Part shown: one piece after another, positions 1 to 7,473 of the stretch
How the letters are laid out: each line of letters begins with the position of its first letter
Position numbering within the stretch: position 1 is the first letter of the stretch
From: JAKAGE01 sp964416665
GTDB lineage: Bacteria; Patescibacteriota; Minisyncoccia; UBA6257; 2-01-FULL-56-20
Assembly (NCBI GenBank): GCA_964416665.1
Contig: CAYQFA010000009.1
Coordinates: forward strand, 1-25,710
Direction of reading: 5' to 3'
DNA: 25,710 bases
Translations under genes and position numbers: made by a program
The notes under the pieces: model-generated
Databases searched by the model: none
What the model saw: only the letters and a program-made list of their open reading frames with translations
Told to the model about the DNA's origin: nothing

Positions 1-1396
1 AGCCGGTCCCCTGCGTCCACGAGCCGGTGCCGCTCAAGACTCCCGATATCGTGACCGTGCTGTTATTGGTCACCGCTCCCGGCGAGGTCAATGTCACGGT
101 GACGACCGTGACCGTTCCACTGTTCGTCACGGTGCCGGTACCGCTTAGGGTACCGCTAATAGTAAGCGTGCCACTATTTGCCAATGTGCCGGGGCTGGTC
201 ACGGTGACGTTGGCGATCGCGATCGCGCTTGAACCGGAAAGTGTCGCACCGGCGGTCGCAAACGTGCTTGAGCCGGTGATGGTCACTGTACCGCCATTAT
301 TAGTGATGCCGGCGCCGAAGACGGTGGACGTTGCCGAACCGGAAAGCGTACCACCGGAGAGGGTGACCATGCCGGTAAGAGTTTTTGCGCCGGCGCTCGT
401 GTTCAGAATAAGCGAACCATTGGATATAGTGGTCGTGCCGGTGACAGTGAAAGCGTATGCAGCGGTCGTGATGGTTCCGCCGGAAACGGTCAATGTTCCG
501 TTTATCGTCGCCGCCGCTGCCTGCGTCCATGTGGCAGTACCACCCACAACCACATTTCCCAATACATTTGACGTCAGATTACAGGTCTTGGCCGAAGTGC
601 CGCTAAGGGTCAAATTATAATATTGGGTGACCTTGCACGTCTGGGCGGCTGCTTCACCATAGTTGACGGTATTCCCGGTAGCGGTTGCATTCAAAACACC
701 CGTCGCAAGCAAACTTGTCGTGCCACCGTAAAAATTAAGCGTGGCATTGGTGCCCTGTGTCCACGCGGAGGTGGAAGTGGAACCAGTGATGCCAGCCGTA
801 CTACTGGCGGTGAATGTGCCGTTATTGGTGATGGTCACTGCTCCGCTGATGGCGGTGGTCCCGAGTTCCGTGATCGCCGCGCCGGAAGAGATAGTGACCG
901 GACCGCTCATGGTCAGATTCCCGGATATAGTAAGTGTGCTTGTGGATGAAAAAGAAGGCGATGTTGCGCCGCTGATGGTAAAAATACCGGTATTGGTCGT
1001 GACTCCTGTTCCGCCGATGGTGGAGGTTGCGCCGGAAACCGTCACGCCGCCGGTGCCGCTGTTCGTCCCGTTATTAATATAGTTGCCGGTATCGGTAAGC
1101 GAATAAGAAGCGCTCGTGGTAAGGATTCCTCCGCTATTGATGGTCACCCCCGCCACGGTCGCCGTCGAGGACATCGTGATCGTGTTCCCGTTATTGATCG
1201 TTATGGTATCAGTGGTTTGCGGAGTGGTGCTATTGCAACCCGACCAGCTGCTTGATGCGCTGTAAAGCCCGGTAGCGATCGACGAACAGCTGTACGCTTT
1301 GGCCATATTCATCCACAAAGAAAAAGTGCCGAACAGCACTATAAAGAATATGGATATTTTTAAGAACCGAGGGGCCGTCACTCCTTTATTTGACAT
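1..1396 (-). CDS. secreted beta-strand repeat surface protein (partial, 3' end beyond the left edge)
   Basis: An open minus-strand frame runs from ATG at 1396 to the window edge without a stop, about 465 codons. The N-terminus (MSNKGVTAPRFLKISIFFIV...) is a basic segment followed by a hydrophobic stretch and an AKA-type cleavage site near residue 34, a classic Sec signal peptide. The rest is almost entirely Gly, Ser, Thr, Asn and Val in degenerate repeats of the type 'TITNNGT..TISG', plus one module around NTVNYGEAAAQTCKVTQYYN. Such repeats are typical of large beta-helical or beta-strand-repeat surface proteins of uncultured bacteria. The start overlaps the last 11 bases of the upstream stalk-protein gene, so the pair is probably co-transcribed and translationally coupled. 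A later GTG at 1381 is possible but its Shine-Dalgarno would overlap the codon. Function beyond a cell-surface or adhesin role cannot be read from the sequence. Confidence 0.85.
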   Translation of the reverse strand, partial: MSNKGVTAPRFLKISIFFIVLFGTFSLWMNMAKAYSCSSIATGLYSASSSWSGCNSTTPQTTDTITINNGNTITMSSTATVAGVTINSGGILTTSASYSLTDTGNYINNGTNSGTGGVTVSGATSTIGGTGVTTNTGIFTISGATSPSFSSTSTLTISGNLTMSGPVTISSGAAITELGTTAISGAVTITNNGTFTASSTAGITGSTSTSAWTQGTNATLNFYGGTTSLLATGVLNATATGNTVNYGEAAAQTCKVTQYYNLTLSGTSAKTCNLTSNVLGNVVVGGTATWTQAAAATINGTLTVSGGTITTAAYAFTVTGTTTISNGSLILNTSAGAKTLTGMVTLSGGTLSGSATSTVFGAGITNNGGTVTITGSSTFATAGATLSGSSAIAIANVTVTSPGTLANSGTLTISGTLSGTGTVTNSGTVTVVTVTLTSPGAVTNNSTVTISGVLSGTGSWTQGTG

Positions 1397-3020
1397 CGAT
1401 GTTCAATTGGCAGAAGTTCGAAAGCACCGTACCGTCCTCCTCGTGCTCCTGATAGATCACCGCGATATTTATTGAACCAGGTATGGTAGTACTCTCTGCC
1501 TGGAACGTCAGGGATGAGGTCGCCGCGATCGGACCACTCGGACTGCCAAATTCGGCGGACACTCCCAAGGGAAGATGTCCAAGAAGCAAATCATAGGATA
1601 CTCCATTAATAGAGGGATGAAGGTTCACGGTGAACGCCGCCGTCCCGCCGAGAGGCAATGCTTGCGAAAACGGTTGGATATCACAGGCCTGTTGGGCACC
1701 GGGATCCACTAACGTCATCCGGCTCGAAGAAGGGGTGGCAGAGGAAGTCGCTTCGTCCGTTGAACTCGCCATATCCGCCGATGAGCTGATCGACAATGCG
1801 GCGTCGTAATGCACCTCCACGAACATCCCGTCGAGATAGACCGGCGGAATCGGATCCTGTGTCGTCGGTATCCCCTCGACGCGAATCTGGAGATTTTGCA
1901 GATCGGCCCAATCGGCTATCGGCAGGGTAACCGTGAACTGCTGCCAGTTGCTCATATTGACCTCGCCGACGCTGATCCAAGTCTGCCCATCGGTGCTGTA
2001 ACTCACATCCAAAAAATTCTCGTCGGGAACCGGCGTGGGCGCAGAGACCGAAGTGGTCGTCGCGACCGTATCGCTCGCCGTCGCGGCGGTCGTCGTGTCC
2101 GCAACCGAAACTATTCCCGAACTCGCATCATCGGCAAAAGCGAACGGAATGAGCTGACGGATGAACGACGTGCTGGAAGAATCCGTCGTCGAATCCGGGG
2201 CCGGAGTTGGGGCAGGGGTTGGGGTTGGAGCTGGAGCGGGAGTAGGCGCCGGCGCGGGGGCGGGGGCAGAAACGGGAGTTGAAGCTGAAACGACATCAGA
2301 AGTGGAAGCCTGCGCTTCGTCGGTGTCGGAAGCGGAAGACGACGAAGTATCAGGAACCGGCGCCGAAGCCGACGTTGATGTGACGGCTGAAAGCTCATCG
2401 GTGGTGGATGATCCCACCACGGTTGCACTATCATCGCTCGAAGTGGAATCAGTTCCGTTTGAAAGAGAATCGTCGGATGAGATCGCCGGTGCCGATGATC
2501 CTGTGGACGTCGTAGGTGCCATTGACCCCGATGTGGCGGCGCTTGATGTTGGAGCATCCCCTATCTGCCATACCAGCGTAAGCCCGACATTCGTGATCTG
2601 TCCCGACGTTGCGAAAGAAGGAGGCAAAAATCCCCCGCAATAGATCTCCGTGCCGGTGGCATATATCGCGGAATTCGCGGCGGAAAAAGAAGCGCTCGGG
2701 TCGCCCATGGTCTGTGGACGTCCTTCGGCGTTCGCAACGTTCTGCCAATTACCCAGACAGGTCGTCGGAGAAAAATCATGGACATCCGCCTTTGTGGATA
2801 GTTGGCGAATGCCCAAAAACGAAATGATTATTATTGCGACGAAACCCAAGGCCCACGCCCATGGGTGCCGGATGCGAAACTTCGGCTTTAAATTAAGAAC
2901 ATTGCGTCCATAAACATAAAAAGGGTATTTAAAAAAATGGCGGCGAGAAGAGGATTTTTTGACATTCGGTCCTACGTCAAAAACGTCCCTCTTTTCGCGC
3001 TGTTCGCCGGAGGTTTTCAT
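1386..3020 (-). CDS. membrane-anchored Ser/Thr/Pro-rich stalk protein, function unknown
   Basis: 544 residues. A basic N-terminal cytoplasmic tail of about 55 residues is followed by one hydrophobic segment (about 55-75, WALGFVAIIIISFLGI), so the protein is probably a type II anchored extracellular protein. After the membrane come a short globular region with CLGNWQ and IYCGGF cysteine motifs, a Ser/Thr/Asp-rich linker, an APAPAPTPAP proline-alanine spacer (about 250-272), a globular part containing YSTDGQTW and a C-terminal domain ending NFCQLNIDVK. The two Cys of the early region and the two late Cys could form disulfides. I do not recognise a family. It precedes and overlaps the beta-repeat protein gene, so a shared cell-surface role is inferred. 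A TGC-TATACT extended -10 box lies nine bases before the ATG. Confidence 0.85.
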   Translation of the reverse strand: MKTSGEQREKRDVFDVGPNVKKSSSRRHFFKYPFYVYGRNVLNLKPKFRIRHPWAWALGFVAIIIISFLGIRQLSTKADVHDFSPTTCLGNWQNVANAEGRPQTMGDPSASFSAANSAIYATGTEIYCGGFLPPSFATSGQITNVGLTLVWQIGDAPTSSAATSGSMAPTTSTGSSAPAISSDDSLSNGTDSTSSDDSATVVGSSTTDELSAVTSTSASAPVPDTSSSSASDTDEAQASTSDVVSASTPVSAPAPAPAPTPAPAPTPTPAPTPAPDSTTDSSSTSFIRQLIPFAFADDASSGIVSVADTTTAATASDTVATTTSVSAPTPVPDENFLDVSYSTDGQTWISVGEVNMSNWQQFTVTLPIADWADLQNLQIRVEGIPTTQDPIPPVYLDGMFVEVHYDAALSISSSADMASSTDEATSSATPSSSRMTLVDPGAQQACDIQPFSQALPLGGTAAFTVNLHPSINGVSYDLLLGHLPLGVSAEFGSPSGPIAATSSLTFQAESTTIPGSINIAVIYQEHEEDGTVLSNFCQLNIDVK

Positions 3021-3029
3021 TACCCTGTA

Positions 3030-3035
3030 AGTATA
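3030..3035 (-). promoter_or_regulatory. extended -10 box of the stalk-protein gene
   Basis: TATACT preceded by TGC (extended -10) on the minus strand, nine bases from the ATG at 3020. Expected transcription start is within about three bases of the start codon, so the mRNA would be nearly leaderless. Confidence 0.55.
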
Positions 3036-3043
3036 GCAAATAT

Positions 3044-3655
3044 TTACTTAAAATTTTTATCCACCGCCTGCCAGTTCACCACGTTCCACCACGCGTCAAT
3101 GTAATCTGGTCTGCGATTCTGGTACTTCAGATAGTAGGCATGCTCCCACACATCAAGCGCGAGCAATGGTTTTTGTTTTTTCGTGATCGGGCTATCCTGA
3201 TTTGATGTTGAAGTGATCACAAGCTTCCCTTGTTCATCCACTACCAACCACGCCCACCCGGAGCCAAAGACCGCCCCGGCCGCTTTTGTGAATTCCTCCT
3301 TGAATGCATCAAAGCTCCCGAATACGCCATCGATCCGTGCACCGATCGCACCGGCTGGCCGGGTACCACCATTCGTGGCCACCGGACCCATGACCGTCCA
3401 AAAGAACGAGTGGTTTGCATGACCGCCGCCGTGGTTGCGCACCGCGGTGCGGATACCTTCCGGCACGGCATCCAAATTGCCGAGCAGTTCGTCGAGCGGC
3501 TTACCGGCGATTCCGGGGTGCTTATCAAGCGCCTCGTTCAATTTATTCACATACGTCTGATGATGTTTTGAATAATGCAACTCCATCGTTCTCGCATCGA
3601 TATACGGCTCAAGCGCATCGTACGCATAGGGAAGTTTTGGCAATTCGTATTTCAT
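3044..3655 (-). CDS. sodA: superoxide dismutase, Mn-type (Fe/Mn family)
   Basis: 203 residues, the usual length. It converts superoxide to hydrogen peroxide and oxygen in the cytoplasm; no signal peptide is visible. The four metal ligands fall where the family has them: His27 (ELHYSKHH), His82 (GGGHANHSFFW), Asp168 and His172 (LDVWEHAYYLKYQNRRPDY). The NQDSP motif supplies the outer-sphere Gln typical of manganese enzymes rather than the iron-type Gln at the earlier site, so the Mn form is more likely; cambialistic use cannot be excluded. The gene stands alone, 23 bases upstream of the stalk-protein gene on the same strand, and no Shine-Dalgarno is visible before the ATG. Its presence fits an organism that meets oxygen. 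Confidence 0.96.
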   Translation of the reverse strand: MKYELPKLPYAYDALEPYIDARTMELHYSKHHQTYVNKLNEALDKHPGIAGKPLDELLGNLDAVPEGIRTAVRNHGGGHANHSFFWTVMGPVATNGGTRPAGAIGARIDGVFGSFDAFKEEFTKAAGAVFGSGWAWLVVDEQGKLVITSTSNQDSPITKKQKPLLALDVWEHAYYLKYQNRRPDYIDAWWNVVNWQAVDKNFK

Positions 3656-3699
3656 AAAATTTTAATGTGGTTTATGCCGGATTGAGTTATCCGAGGTTA

Positions 3700-3713
3700 T
3701 ATAATACATTATA
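3700..3713. promoter_or_regulatory. AT-rich bidirectional promoter region between sodA and tRNA-Gln
   Basis: TATAAT on the plus strand (3700-3705) suits tRNA-Gln, and TATAAT on the minus strand (3713-3708) could serve sodA. No convincing -35 was found for either. Confidence 0.4.
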
Positions 3714-3745
3714 CAAGAAGTCGTCGACGTTTGTTACGCCACCAT

Positions 3746-3816
3746 TGCGGGGTCGTCTAAAGGTAGGACAGCGGCCTTTGAAGCCGTATATCTTGGTTCG
3801 ATTCCAAGCCCCGCAG
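3746..3816 (+). tRNA. tRNA-Gln (anticodon TTG)
   Basis: A cloverleaf can be drawn: acceptor TGCGGGG pairs with CCCCGCA, the D-arm contains CTAAAGGTAGGAC, the anticodon stem GCGGC/GCCGT closes loop CTTTGAA with anticodon TTG, and the T-arm is TTGGTTCGATTCCAA. The discriminator is G3816. The genomic sequence that follows is CACC, so the 3' CCA is not encoded and must be added by a nucleotidyltransferase. Confidence 0.95.
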
Positions 3817-3828
3817 CACCGCTCGAAT

Positions 3829-4392
3829 TTATCCGATCTCCTCGGCACTCGCCAAGGCGTCCTTAAGCAGATCAAAAAGTTTTTTCGGGGAGGTACGATA
3901 AACGCTCGCTCCGGAAAATAGACCGGCGAAGCGGACACAGCCGATATCGGCGCCGTAGAACCTGCTTGCGATCCTTACTTCATCACAATCATCGAGAAAT
4001 TTTTGCAATGCATCGAAGGCATTATGTCCCACTTCGCCGTGAAGCACCGAGGCCTCAAGCGTCCTTCCGTCATTGCGCACCTTTATGGACAACATCACGT
4101 CGGAAGAGTCTTTGAAAAGAGCTTCGATGGCAGGGATGGATTGCGTTAAGGTACGGGCCTTTTCTTTCGATTTTTCCAACTCTTTTTTCCAAAGCTCCGG
4201 ATGGTTTATCCTCTCGTCGCGATCCAACAACGCATCCTTCATTAAAGGACTTTCATCTACCTCCTTCTTGGGAGCGGCGAACTCAGCGAGGAAATCGTGA
4301 ATATCCTGCTTGGTAGGCGTTCCCTCGGCCTTCTGAGCGGCTGGCGACGGCTCTCCGGCTCCTTTTTCCAATTCTGGCGCTTCGAAATTCAT
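3829..4392 (-). CDS. hypothetical protein, 187 residues
   Basis: I do not recognise a family. The first 60 residues are acidic, Pro/Glu-rich and probably disordered, followed by a charged helical segment (about 65-95, KKELEKSKEKARTL) and a more globular C-terminal half with alternating hydrophobics (VMLSIKVRNDGRTLEASVL ... VRFAGLFSGASVYRTSPKKLFDLLKDAL). No signal peptide or membrane segment is seen, so it is probably cytoplasmic. I place the start at ATG 4392 and not at the TTG at 4398, because a strong promoter (TTTACA, 16 bases, TATAAT) ends six bases before this ATG. The gene converges on tRNA-Gln, ending 12 bases from it. Confidence 0.8.
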   Translation of the reverse strand: MNFEAPELEKGAGEPSPAAQKAEGTPTKQDIHDFLAEFAAPKKEVDESPLMKDALLDRDERINHPELWKKELEKSKEKARTLTQSIPAIEALFKDSSDVMLSIKVRNDGRTLEASVLHGEVGHNAFDALQKFLDDCDEVRIASRFYGADIGCVRFAGLFSGASVYRTSPKKLFDLLKDALASAEEIG

Positions 4393-4398
4393 ATCCAA

Positions 4399-4426
4399 AT
4401 TATATCACCAAGCGCAAAATTGTAAA
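4399..4426 (-). promoter_or_regulatory. promoter of the 187-residue protein gene, leaderless
   Basis: Minus strand: -35 TTTACA (4426-4421), spacer of 16, -10 TATAAT (4404-4399). The ATG at 4392 follows after six bases, so transcription should begin at or next to the start codon. Confidence 0.7.
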
Positions 4427-4513
4427 GAGAACATGCCACGAATACGGTCCTGTTTTTCCGCCAAACGGTGCATATTGTTGCTTTTACGCGCGGAAAAGGC
4501 TACGCTTCGGGTA

Positions 4514-4882
4514 ATGAACAACTTTAAATCCAGAAAACCCGGTGGCAACCGCCCACCCAATCGCCGCGGCTTTAGCGCATCAGCACGCCCACGGTTCGGA
4601 GATGAACGCAGGCAGGAGGTAGTGCAAAAATTCGATGCCGTGTGCAGTGCATGTGGTAAGGCCTGTCAGGTTCCTTTTCGTCCGAACGGCAAGAAACCCG
4701 TATATTGCAAAGATTGTTTTGACACCCCCCGGCACGGCACGACGAATAGTAAAGGTTTCTCCTCTAACAACGGTGAAAGCGGTGGAGGGAAAAGCATCGC
4801 CGACCTCACGCGGCAGATCGCGGCCATGAATGAAAAGATCGATGCCATGTTGGAGATTTTGGAGGGCATCGGAGGTGAATAA
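4514..4882 (+). CDS. CxxC-x17-CxxC zinc-ribbon protein
   Basis: 122 residues from ATG 4514. The N-terminus is basic and Gly/Arg/Pro-rich (FKSRKPGGNRPPNRRG), as in nucleic-acid-binding tails. The centre has CSAC, exactly 17 residues, then CKDC: the CxxC-x17-CxxC zinc-ribbon signature widespread in candidate-phyla bacteria. The C-terminus is a predicted coiled coil (DLTRQIAAMNEKIDAMLEIL), suggesting self-association. A role in binding RNA, DNA or ribosomes is plausible but unproven. An in-frame ATG at 4433 would add 27 residues, but that stretch looks non-coding, with no Shine-Dalgarno, and covers the probable promoter. A weak TTGCTT-17-TACGCT promoter ends seven bases before ATG 4514. Confidence 0.88.
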   Translation: MNNFKSRKPGGNRPPNRRGFSASARPRFGDERRQEVVQKFDAVCSACGKACQVPFRPNGKKPVYCKDCFDTPRHGTTNSKGFSSNNGESGGGKSIADLTRQIAAMNEKIDAMLEILEGIGGE

Positions 4883-4897
4883 CACGAACAAGCTCGG

Positions 4898-5629
4898 TTA
4901 GCGCTTCTTCTTTTTGAACGACCTCCATAGAGGCGCATAAAGATCGTTGCGCGGCGCGACCACCGATTTCCGGTGGGTATCCTTGTCGGTGAAAACGATG
5001 AACTTAGCATCGCGCAGAACAAGTACCGGCGTACGCTCATCCCCCTCGCCCATCAGCAAAACCGCCATCGCCGTGAGCGCGTCAACAATGTTCTTTGTGG
5101 TGTGCTGTAACAGCCGGCCGAAAATATCCGGCGTCCCGCGATAGTCATAGAGCGGCTCCATGCCGGAAAATCCGATCGAGATACCGAGCGTACCCTGACG
5201 CAACGGAACGATATGGCTGTCGGTGATGACGACCGCCAGTTTTTTGATGCCGAACTTTTTTTGCAGATACTGCTTGATCTCCCTCGCGGACTGCGACGCA
5301 CGCCGCGGCCAGAGAATGTAGTATCCGCAGGCGTTGCTCTCGTCGATGCCGGCGTTCGCGATGAGCGTGCTCTCCTTGATGGTAAGATAGAGGTCCTTCC
5401 ATGAGCGCAAATGGCTTAACGCGTATCGCTCGGCCTCCTTTTTTATCAGATCCTCTTTTTTCGCTCCTGCGCCGATCTTCACACACCGACCCTGATGGAT
5501 GGCAACGATCTTCGAAGTGATGAACAGCACATCCCCTTCCCGCAAGCGCGGCAAAGACGCATCGAGCACCGGATAGATGTCGTCGCGCGGCGGAAGCATG
5601 GGACGCGTTTTTACGGGAATGAACTTCAT
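4898..5629 (-). CDS. CofE-like coenzyme F420-0:L-glutamate ligase family protein
   Basis: 243 residues from ATG 5629. Recognised by the fold signature of the F420-0:gamma-glutamyl ligase family: an N-terminal FIPVKTRPMLPPRDD segment, GDVLFITSKIVAIHQGRCV, an ESTLIANAGIDESNA stretch and ITDSHIVPLRQGTLGISIGFSGMEPL. In methanogens and actinobacteria CofE adds glutamates to F420 using GTP. Here no other F420 gene is present, and this solitary form recurs in candidate-phyla genomes, so the substrate is probably something else. An upstream in-frame ATG (5680) is rejected because the promoter lies between them: TTGTTA, 17 bases, TATACT, nine bases before ATG 5629. The C-terminus is a lysine run. It is divergent from the greA-like gene. 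Confidence 0.85.
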   Translation of the reverse strand: MKFIPVKTRPMLPPRDDIYPVLDASLPRLREGDVLFITSKIVAIHQGRCVKIGAGAKKEDLIKKEAERYALSHLRSWKDLYLTIKESTLIANAGIDESNACGYYILWPRRASQSAREIKQYLQKKFGIKKLAVVITDSHIVPLRQGTLGISIGFSGMEPLYDYRGTPDIFGRLLQHTTKNIVDALTAMAVLLMGEGDERTPVLVLRDAKFIVFTDKDTHRKSVVAPRNDLYAPLWRSFKKKKR

Positions 5630-5638
5630 TTCCCAGCC

Positions 5639-5667
5639 AGTATAATGGTAAAATCCTTTTGTAACAA
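5639..5667 (-). promoter_or_regulatory. promoter of the CofE-like gene, overlapping the greA -10
   Basis: Minus strand: -35 TTGTTA (5667-5662), spacer of 17, -10 TATACT (5644-5639), nine bases before ATG 5629. The plus-strand TATAAT of the greA-like gene (5641-5646) overlaps this -10, so the two divergent promoters should compete for polymerase. Confidence 0.65.
5641..5646 (+). promoter_or_regulatory. -10 box of the greA-like gene
   Basis: TATAAT on the plus strand, 26 bases before ATG 5673. No clear -35 and no Shine-Dalgarno were found. It shares four bases with the divergent CofE-gene -10. Confidence 0.45.
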
Positions 5668-5672
5668 TAAAA

Positions 5673-6185
5673 ATGGTCACTCCACCGCGCCGGCGCTATA
5701 CCAGATCTCAAAAAGTGGACGACAGTCCGATCCCCCTTACGCCGGCCGCGCATGAACGCATGCAGGAACGGCTCGTACGGTTGAAGGCCTCCCTGCCGGC
5801 GCTCGCTGAAGAAACCGCGCGCACTGCCGCATATGGTGACCGCTCAGACAGTGCTGAATATAAAGAAGCAAAGGGACTGCTTAGCCGTACGCATCGACAG
5901 ATATTCAGTTTGGAAGACCAGCTTAAACGCATCACCATCATTCCCACCGGACCGAACACGTCCGGCACGGTCCAATTGGGATGCACGGTGGTCCTGGAAT
6001 CGGAAGACTCAAAAAAACAGACCGCGTTCCAGATACTCGGCCCTTACGAAACCAATCCCGGTGCCGGACGCATCTCGCACCAGTCACCGCTCGGCGCGGC
6101 GCTAATGGGCCATGCCATCGGCGATCTCGTGAGCATCGAAACCGCGAATGGCACGCGAGCCTACCGCATCGTGGCGATAAAATAA
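5673..6185 (+). CDS. greA: GreA/GreB-family transcript cleavage factor
   Basis: 170 residues, against about 158 for typical GreA; the extra length is a basic N-terminal tail (TPPRRRYTRSQK). Residues about 20-100 form the antiparallel coiled coil inserted into the RNA polymerase secondary channel. Its tip reads GDRSDSAEY where most GreA proteins have GD-x-x-E-NAEY, so the catalytic acidic pair is kept as Asp and Asp. The C-terminal FKBP-like domain has GCTVVLES, FQILGPYETNPGAGRISHQSPL and GDLVSIET, matching GreA closely. It stimulates RNA cleavage in backtracked polymerase. It is divergent from the CofE-like gene with a 43-base shared promoter region. GreA is better supported than GreB on the C-domain motifs. 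Confidence 0.92.
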   Translation: MVTPPRRRYTRSQKVDDSPIPLTPAAHERMQERLVRLKASLPALAEETARTAAYGDRSDSAEYKEAKGLLSRTHRQIFSLEDQLKRITIIPTGPNTSGTVQLGCTVVLESEDSKKQTAFQILGPYETNPGAGRISHQSPLGAALMGHAIGDLVSIETANGTRAYRIVAIK

Positions 6186-6213
6186 GATCAGATAAGAATC
6201 GGTGCGGCGGTTG

Positions 6214-6261
6214 TATAATTTGGTTAGAACGTTGTAACACCATCTTTGCACCACAAAGGAG
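6214..6261 (+). promoter_or_regulatory. cfa -10 box and Shine-Dalgarno
   Basis: TATAAT at 6214-6219 implies a leader of about 40 bases. AAAGGAG (6255-6261) sits five bases before ATG 6267 and fixes that start over the in-frame ATG at 6246. This is one of the few genes here with a normal ribosome binding site. Confidence 0.65.
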
Positions 6262-6266
6262 CTGCA

Positions 6267-7388
6267 ATGCTTGAAACGGTCGCAAAAAAACTGCTTGCTT
6301 TCGCAGGCGTCAGCGTAAACGGCGTGCAGCCCCATAGCATGCGCGTAAATGACAACCATGTACTGGCCGACATCATGCGGCGCGGATCATTGGGCCTCGC
6401 CGAGGCCTATATGGATCAGCGCTGGGATTGCGCCGAACTTGATGAGTTCTTTTTCCGCGTGCTCGAACATCGGCTCGATCTCGTAGGACTGCTCAACCCG
6501 TTCGCCCTGCGACATTATCTCCGCGACCTGTTCAGGCCGGCCATCACCAAAGAACAGGCGTTCGAGATCGGCACGGCGCACTATGATCTCGGCAACGATT
6601 TTTTCGAAAGAATGCTCGACCCGACCATGACCTACACGTGTGCCTACTGGAAAAAACCCGCTCTTTCGCTTGAAGAGGCGCAGCGGGAAAAGCTGGATCT
6701 GGTCTGCCGGAAACTCCACCTTCTCGGCGGCGAACGCGTACTCGACATCGGATGCGGATGGGGCAGTTTTGCCAAGTTCGCCGCCGAGAAATATAACGTT
6801 TCCGTCGTCGGCGTCACGGTCTCCAAGGAACAGGCGATCATGGCGCAAGACCGATGCGCCGGACTCCCGGTAACGATATGCCTTCAGGATTACCGGGAGA
6901 CCACGGGACGTTTCGACGCCATCGTGTCGCTCGGCATGTTCGAACACGTTGAGCCGAAGAACTACGGGGATTATTTTGCCTGCGTCAACCGATGTATGGA
7001 CCCGTACGGACGATTTCTTCTTCACACCATCGGGAAAGAAAACGGCGGCGAGCACTCCGATCCGTTCATCCGAAAATACGTCTTCCCGCAAGGAATGATC
7101 CCCGGCGCTCGCAGCCTCCGGAGAAGCATCAACAAAAGCTTTCACATCCTTGACTGGCACGCCTTCGGCTCCCGACACTACGACAGGACCCTGATCGCCT
7201 GGCGCGCCAACTTCCGCAAGGCGTGGCCCGAACTCCAGGAACGGTACGGCGACAAACTGGACGGGCGCTTTGCAAGAATGTGGGACTACTACCTCTCGTC
7301 GTGCGCCGGCGCCTTCAGAGCCGGACGCCTCGACCTTTATCAGATCGTCCTCGCGAAACATCCGCTGCACTATCTTCCCGTGCGGTAG
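6267..7388 (+). CDS. cfa: cyclopropane-fatty-acyl-phospholipid synthase
   Basis: 373 residues, close to E. coli Cfa (382). It transfers a methylene group from S-adenosylmethionine to the double bond of unsaturated acyl chains in membrane phospholipids. The N-terminal third is the lipid-binding domain of the family. The catalytic domain shows the conserved YTCAYW motif (Cys near residue 124), the SAM-binding loop VLDIGCGWGSFAKFAAEKY (about 158-176), SLGMFEHVEPKNY and the HTIGKE strand, then FPQGMIPG. The C-terminus HPLHYLPVR is typical. It has its own -10 box and Shine-Dalgarno and is followed by a terminator-like hairpin, so it is probably monocistronic. It yields S-adenosylhomocysteine, which the ahcY gene further right could clear. 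A full-length cfa is unusual for a candidate-phyla genome and may have been acquired. Confidence 0.94.
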   Translation: MLETVAKKLLAFAGVSVNGVQPHSMRVNDNHVLADIMRRGSLGLAEAYMDQRWDCAELDEFFFRVLEHRLDLVGLLNPFALRHYLRDLFRPAITKEQAFEIGTAHYDLGNDFFERMLDPTMTYTCAYWKKPALSLEEAQREKLDLVCRKLHLLGGERVLDIGCGWGSFAKFAAEKYNVSVVGVTVSKEQAIMAQDRCAGLPVTICLQDYRETTGRFDAIVSLGMFEHVEPKNYGDYFACVNRCMDPYGRFLLHTIGKENGGEHSDPFIRKYVFPQGMIPGARSLRRSINKSFHILDWHAFGSRHYDRTLIAWRANFRKAWPELQERYGDKLDGRFARMWDYYLSSCAGAFRAGRLDLYQIVLAKHPLHYLPVR

Positions 7389-7421
7389 ATGGACGCACCC
7401 GATCTTGATGACCACATCCGT

Positions 7422-7460
7422 CCCCCCGACACCTGCATTGTGCCGGGGGGATTTATCAAT
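7422..7460 (+). terminator. hairpin terminator between cfa and tyrS
   Basis: CCCCCCGACAC (7422-7432) pairs with GTGCCGGGGGG (7440-7450) with a single A:C mismatch and a seven-base loop, followed by ATTTATCAAT. The tail is only moderately T-rich, so termination may be partial. The right arm overlaps the weak tyrS -35 (TTGTGC, 7438-7443). Confidence 0.6.
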
Positions 7461-7466
7461 TATCAT
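7461..7466 (+). promoter_or_regulatory. -10 box of tyrS
   Basis: TATCAT, 17 bases after a weak TTGTGC -35. It overlaps the upstream in-frame ATGs at 7465 and 7468 and ends seven bases before ATG 7474, which makes 7474 the likely start of a leaderless mRNA. Confidence 0.5.
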
Positions 7467-7473
7467 GATGGTA

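Noticed and set aside
27..620. Long plus-strand Val/Pro-rich reading frame opposite the beta-repeat protein
   Set aside because: It is the complement of the repetitive Gly/Ser/Thr coding strand; it has no signal peptide or start signal, and the minus frame is continuous from a proper signal peptide to the edge.
2161..2643. Gly/Val/Ala-rich plus-strand frame that looks like an elastic repeat protein
   Set aside because: It mirrors the Pro-Ala and Ser-rich linker of the minus-strand stalk protein.
4433..4513. 27-residue N-terminal extension of the zinc-ribbon protein
   Set aside because: No ribosome binding site, composition unlike the rest, and it covers the likely promoter; the family usually starts near MNNFKSRK.
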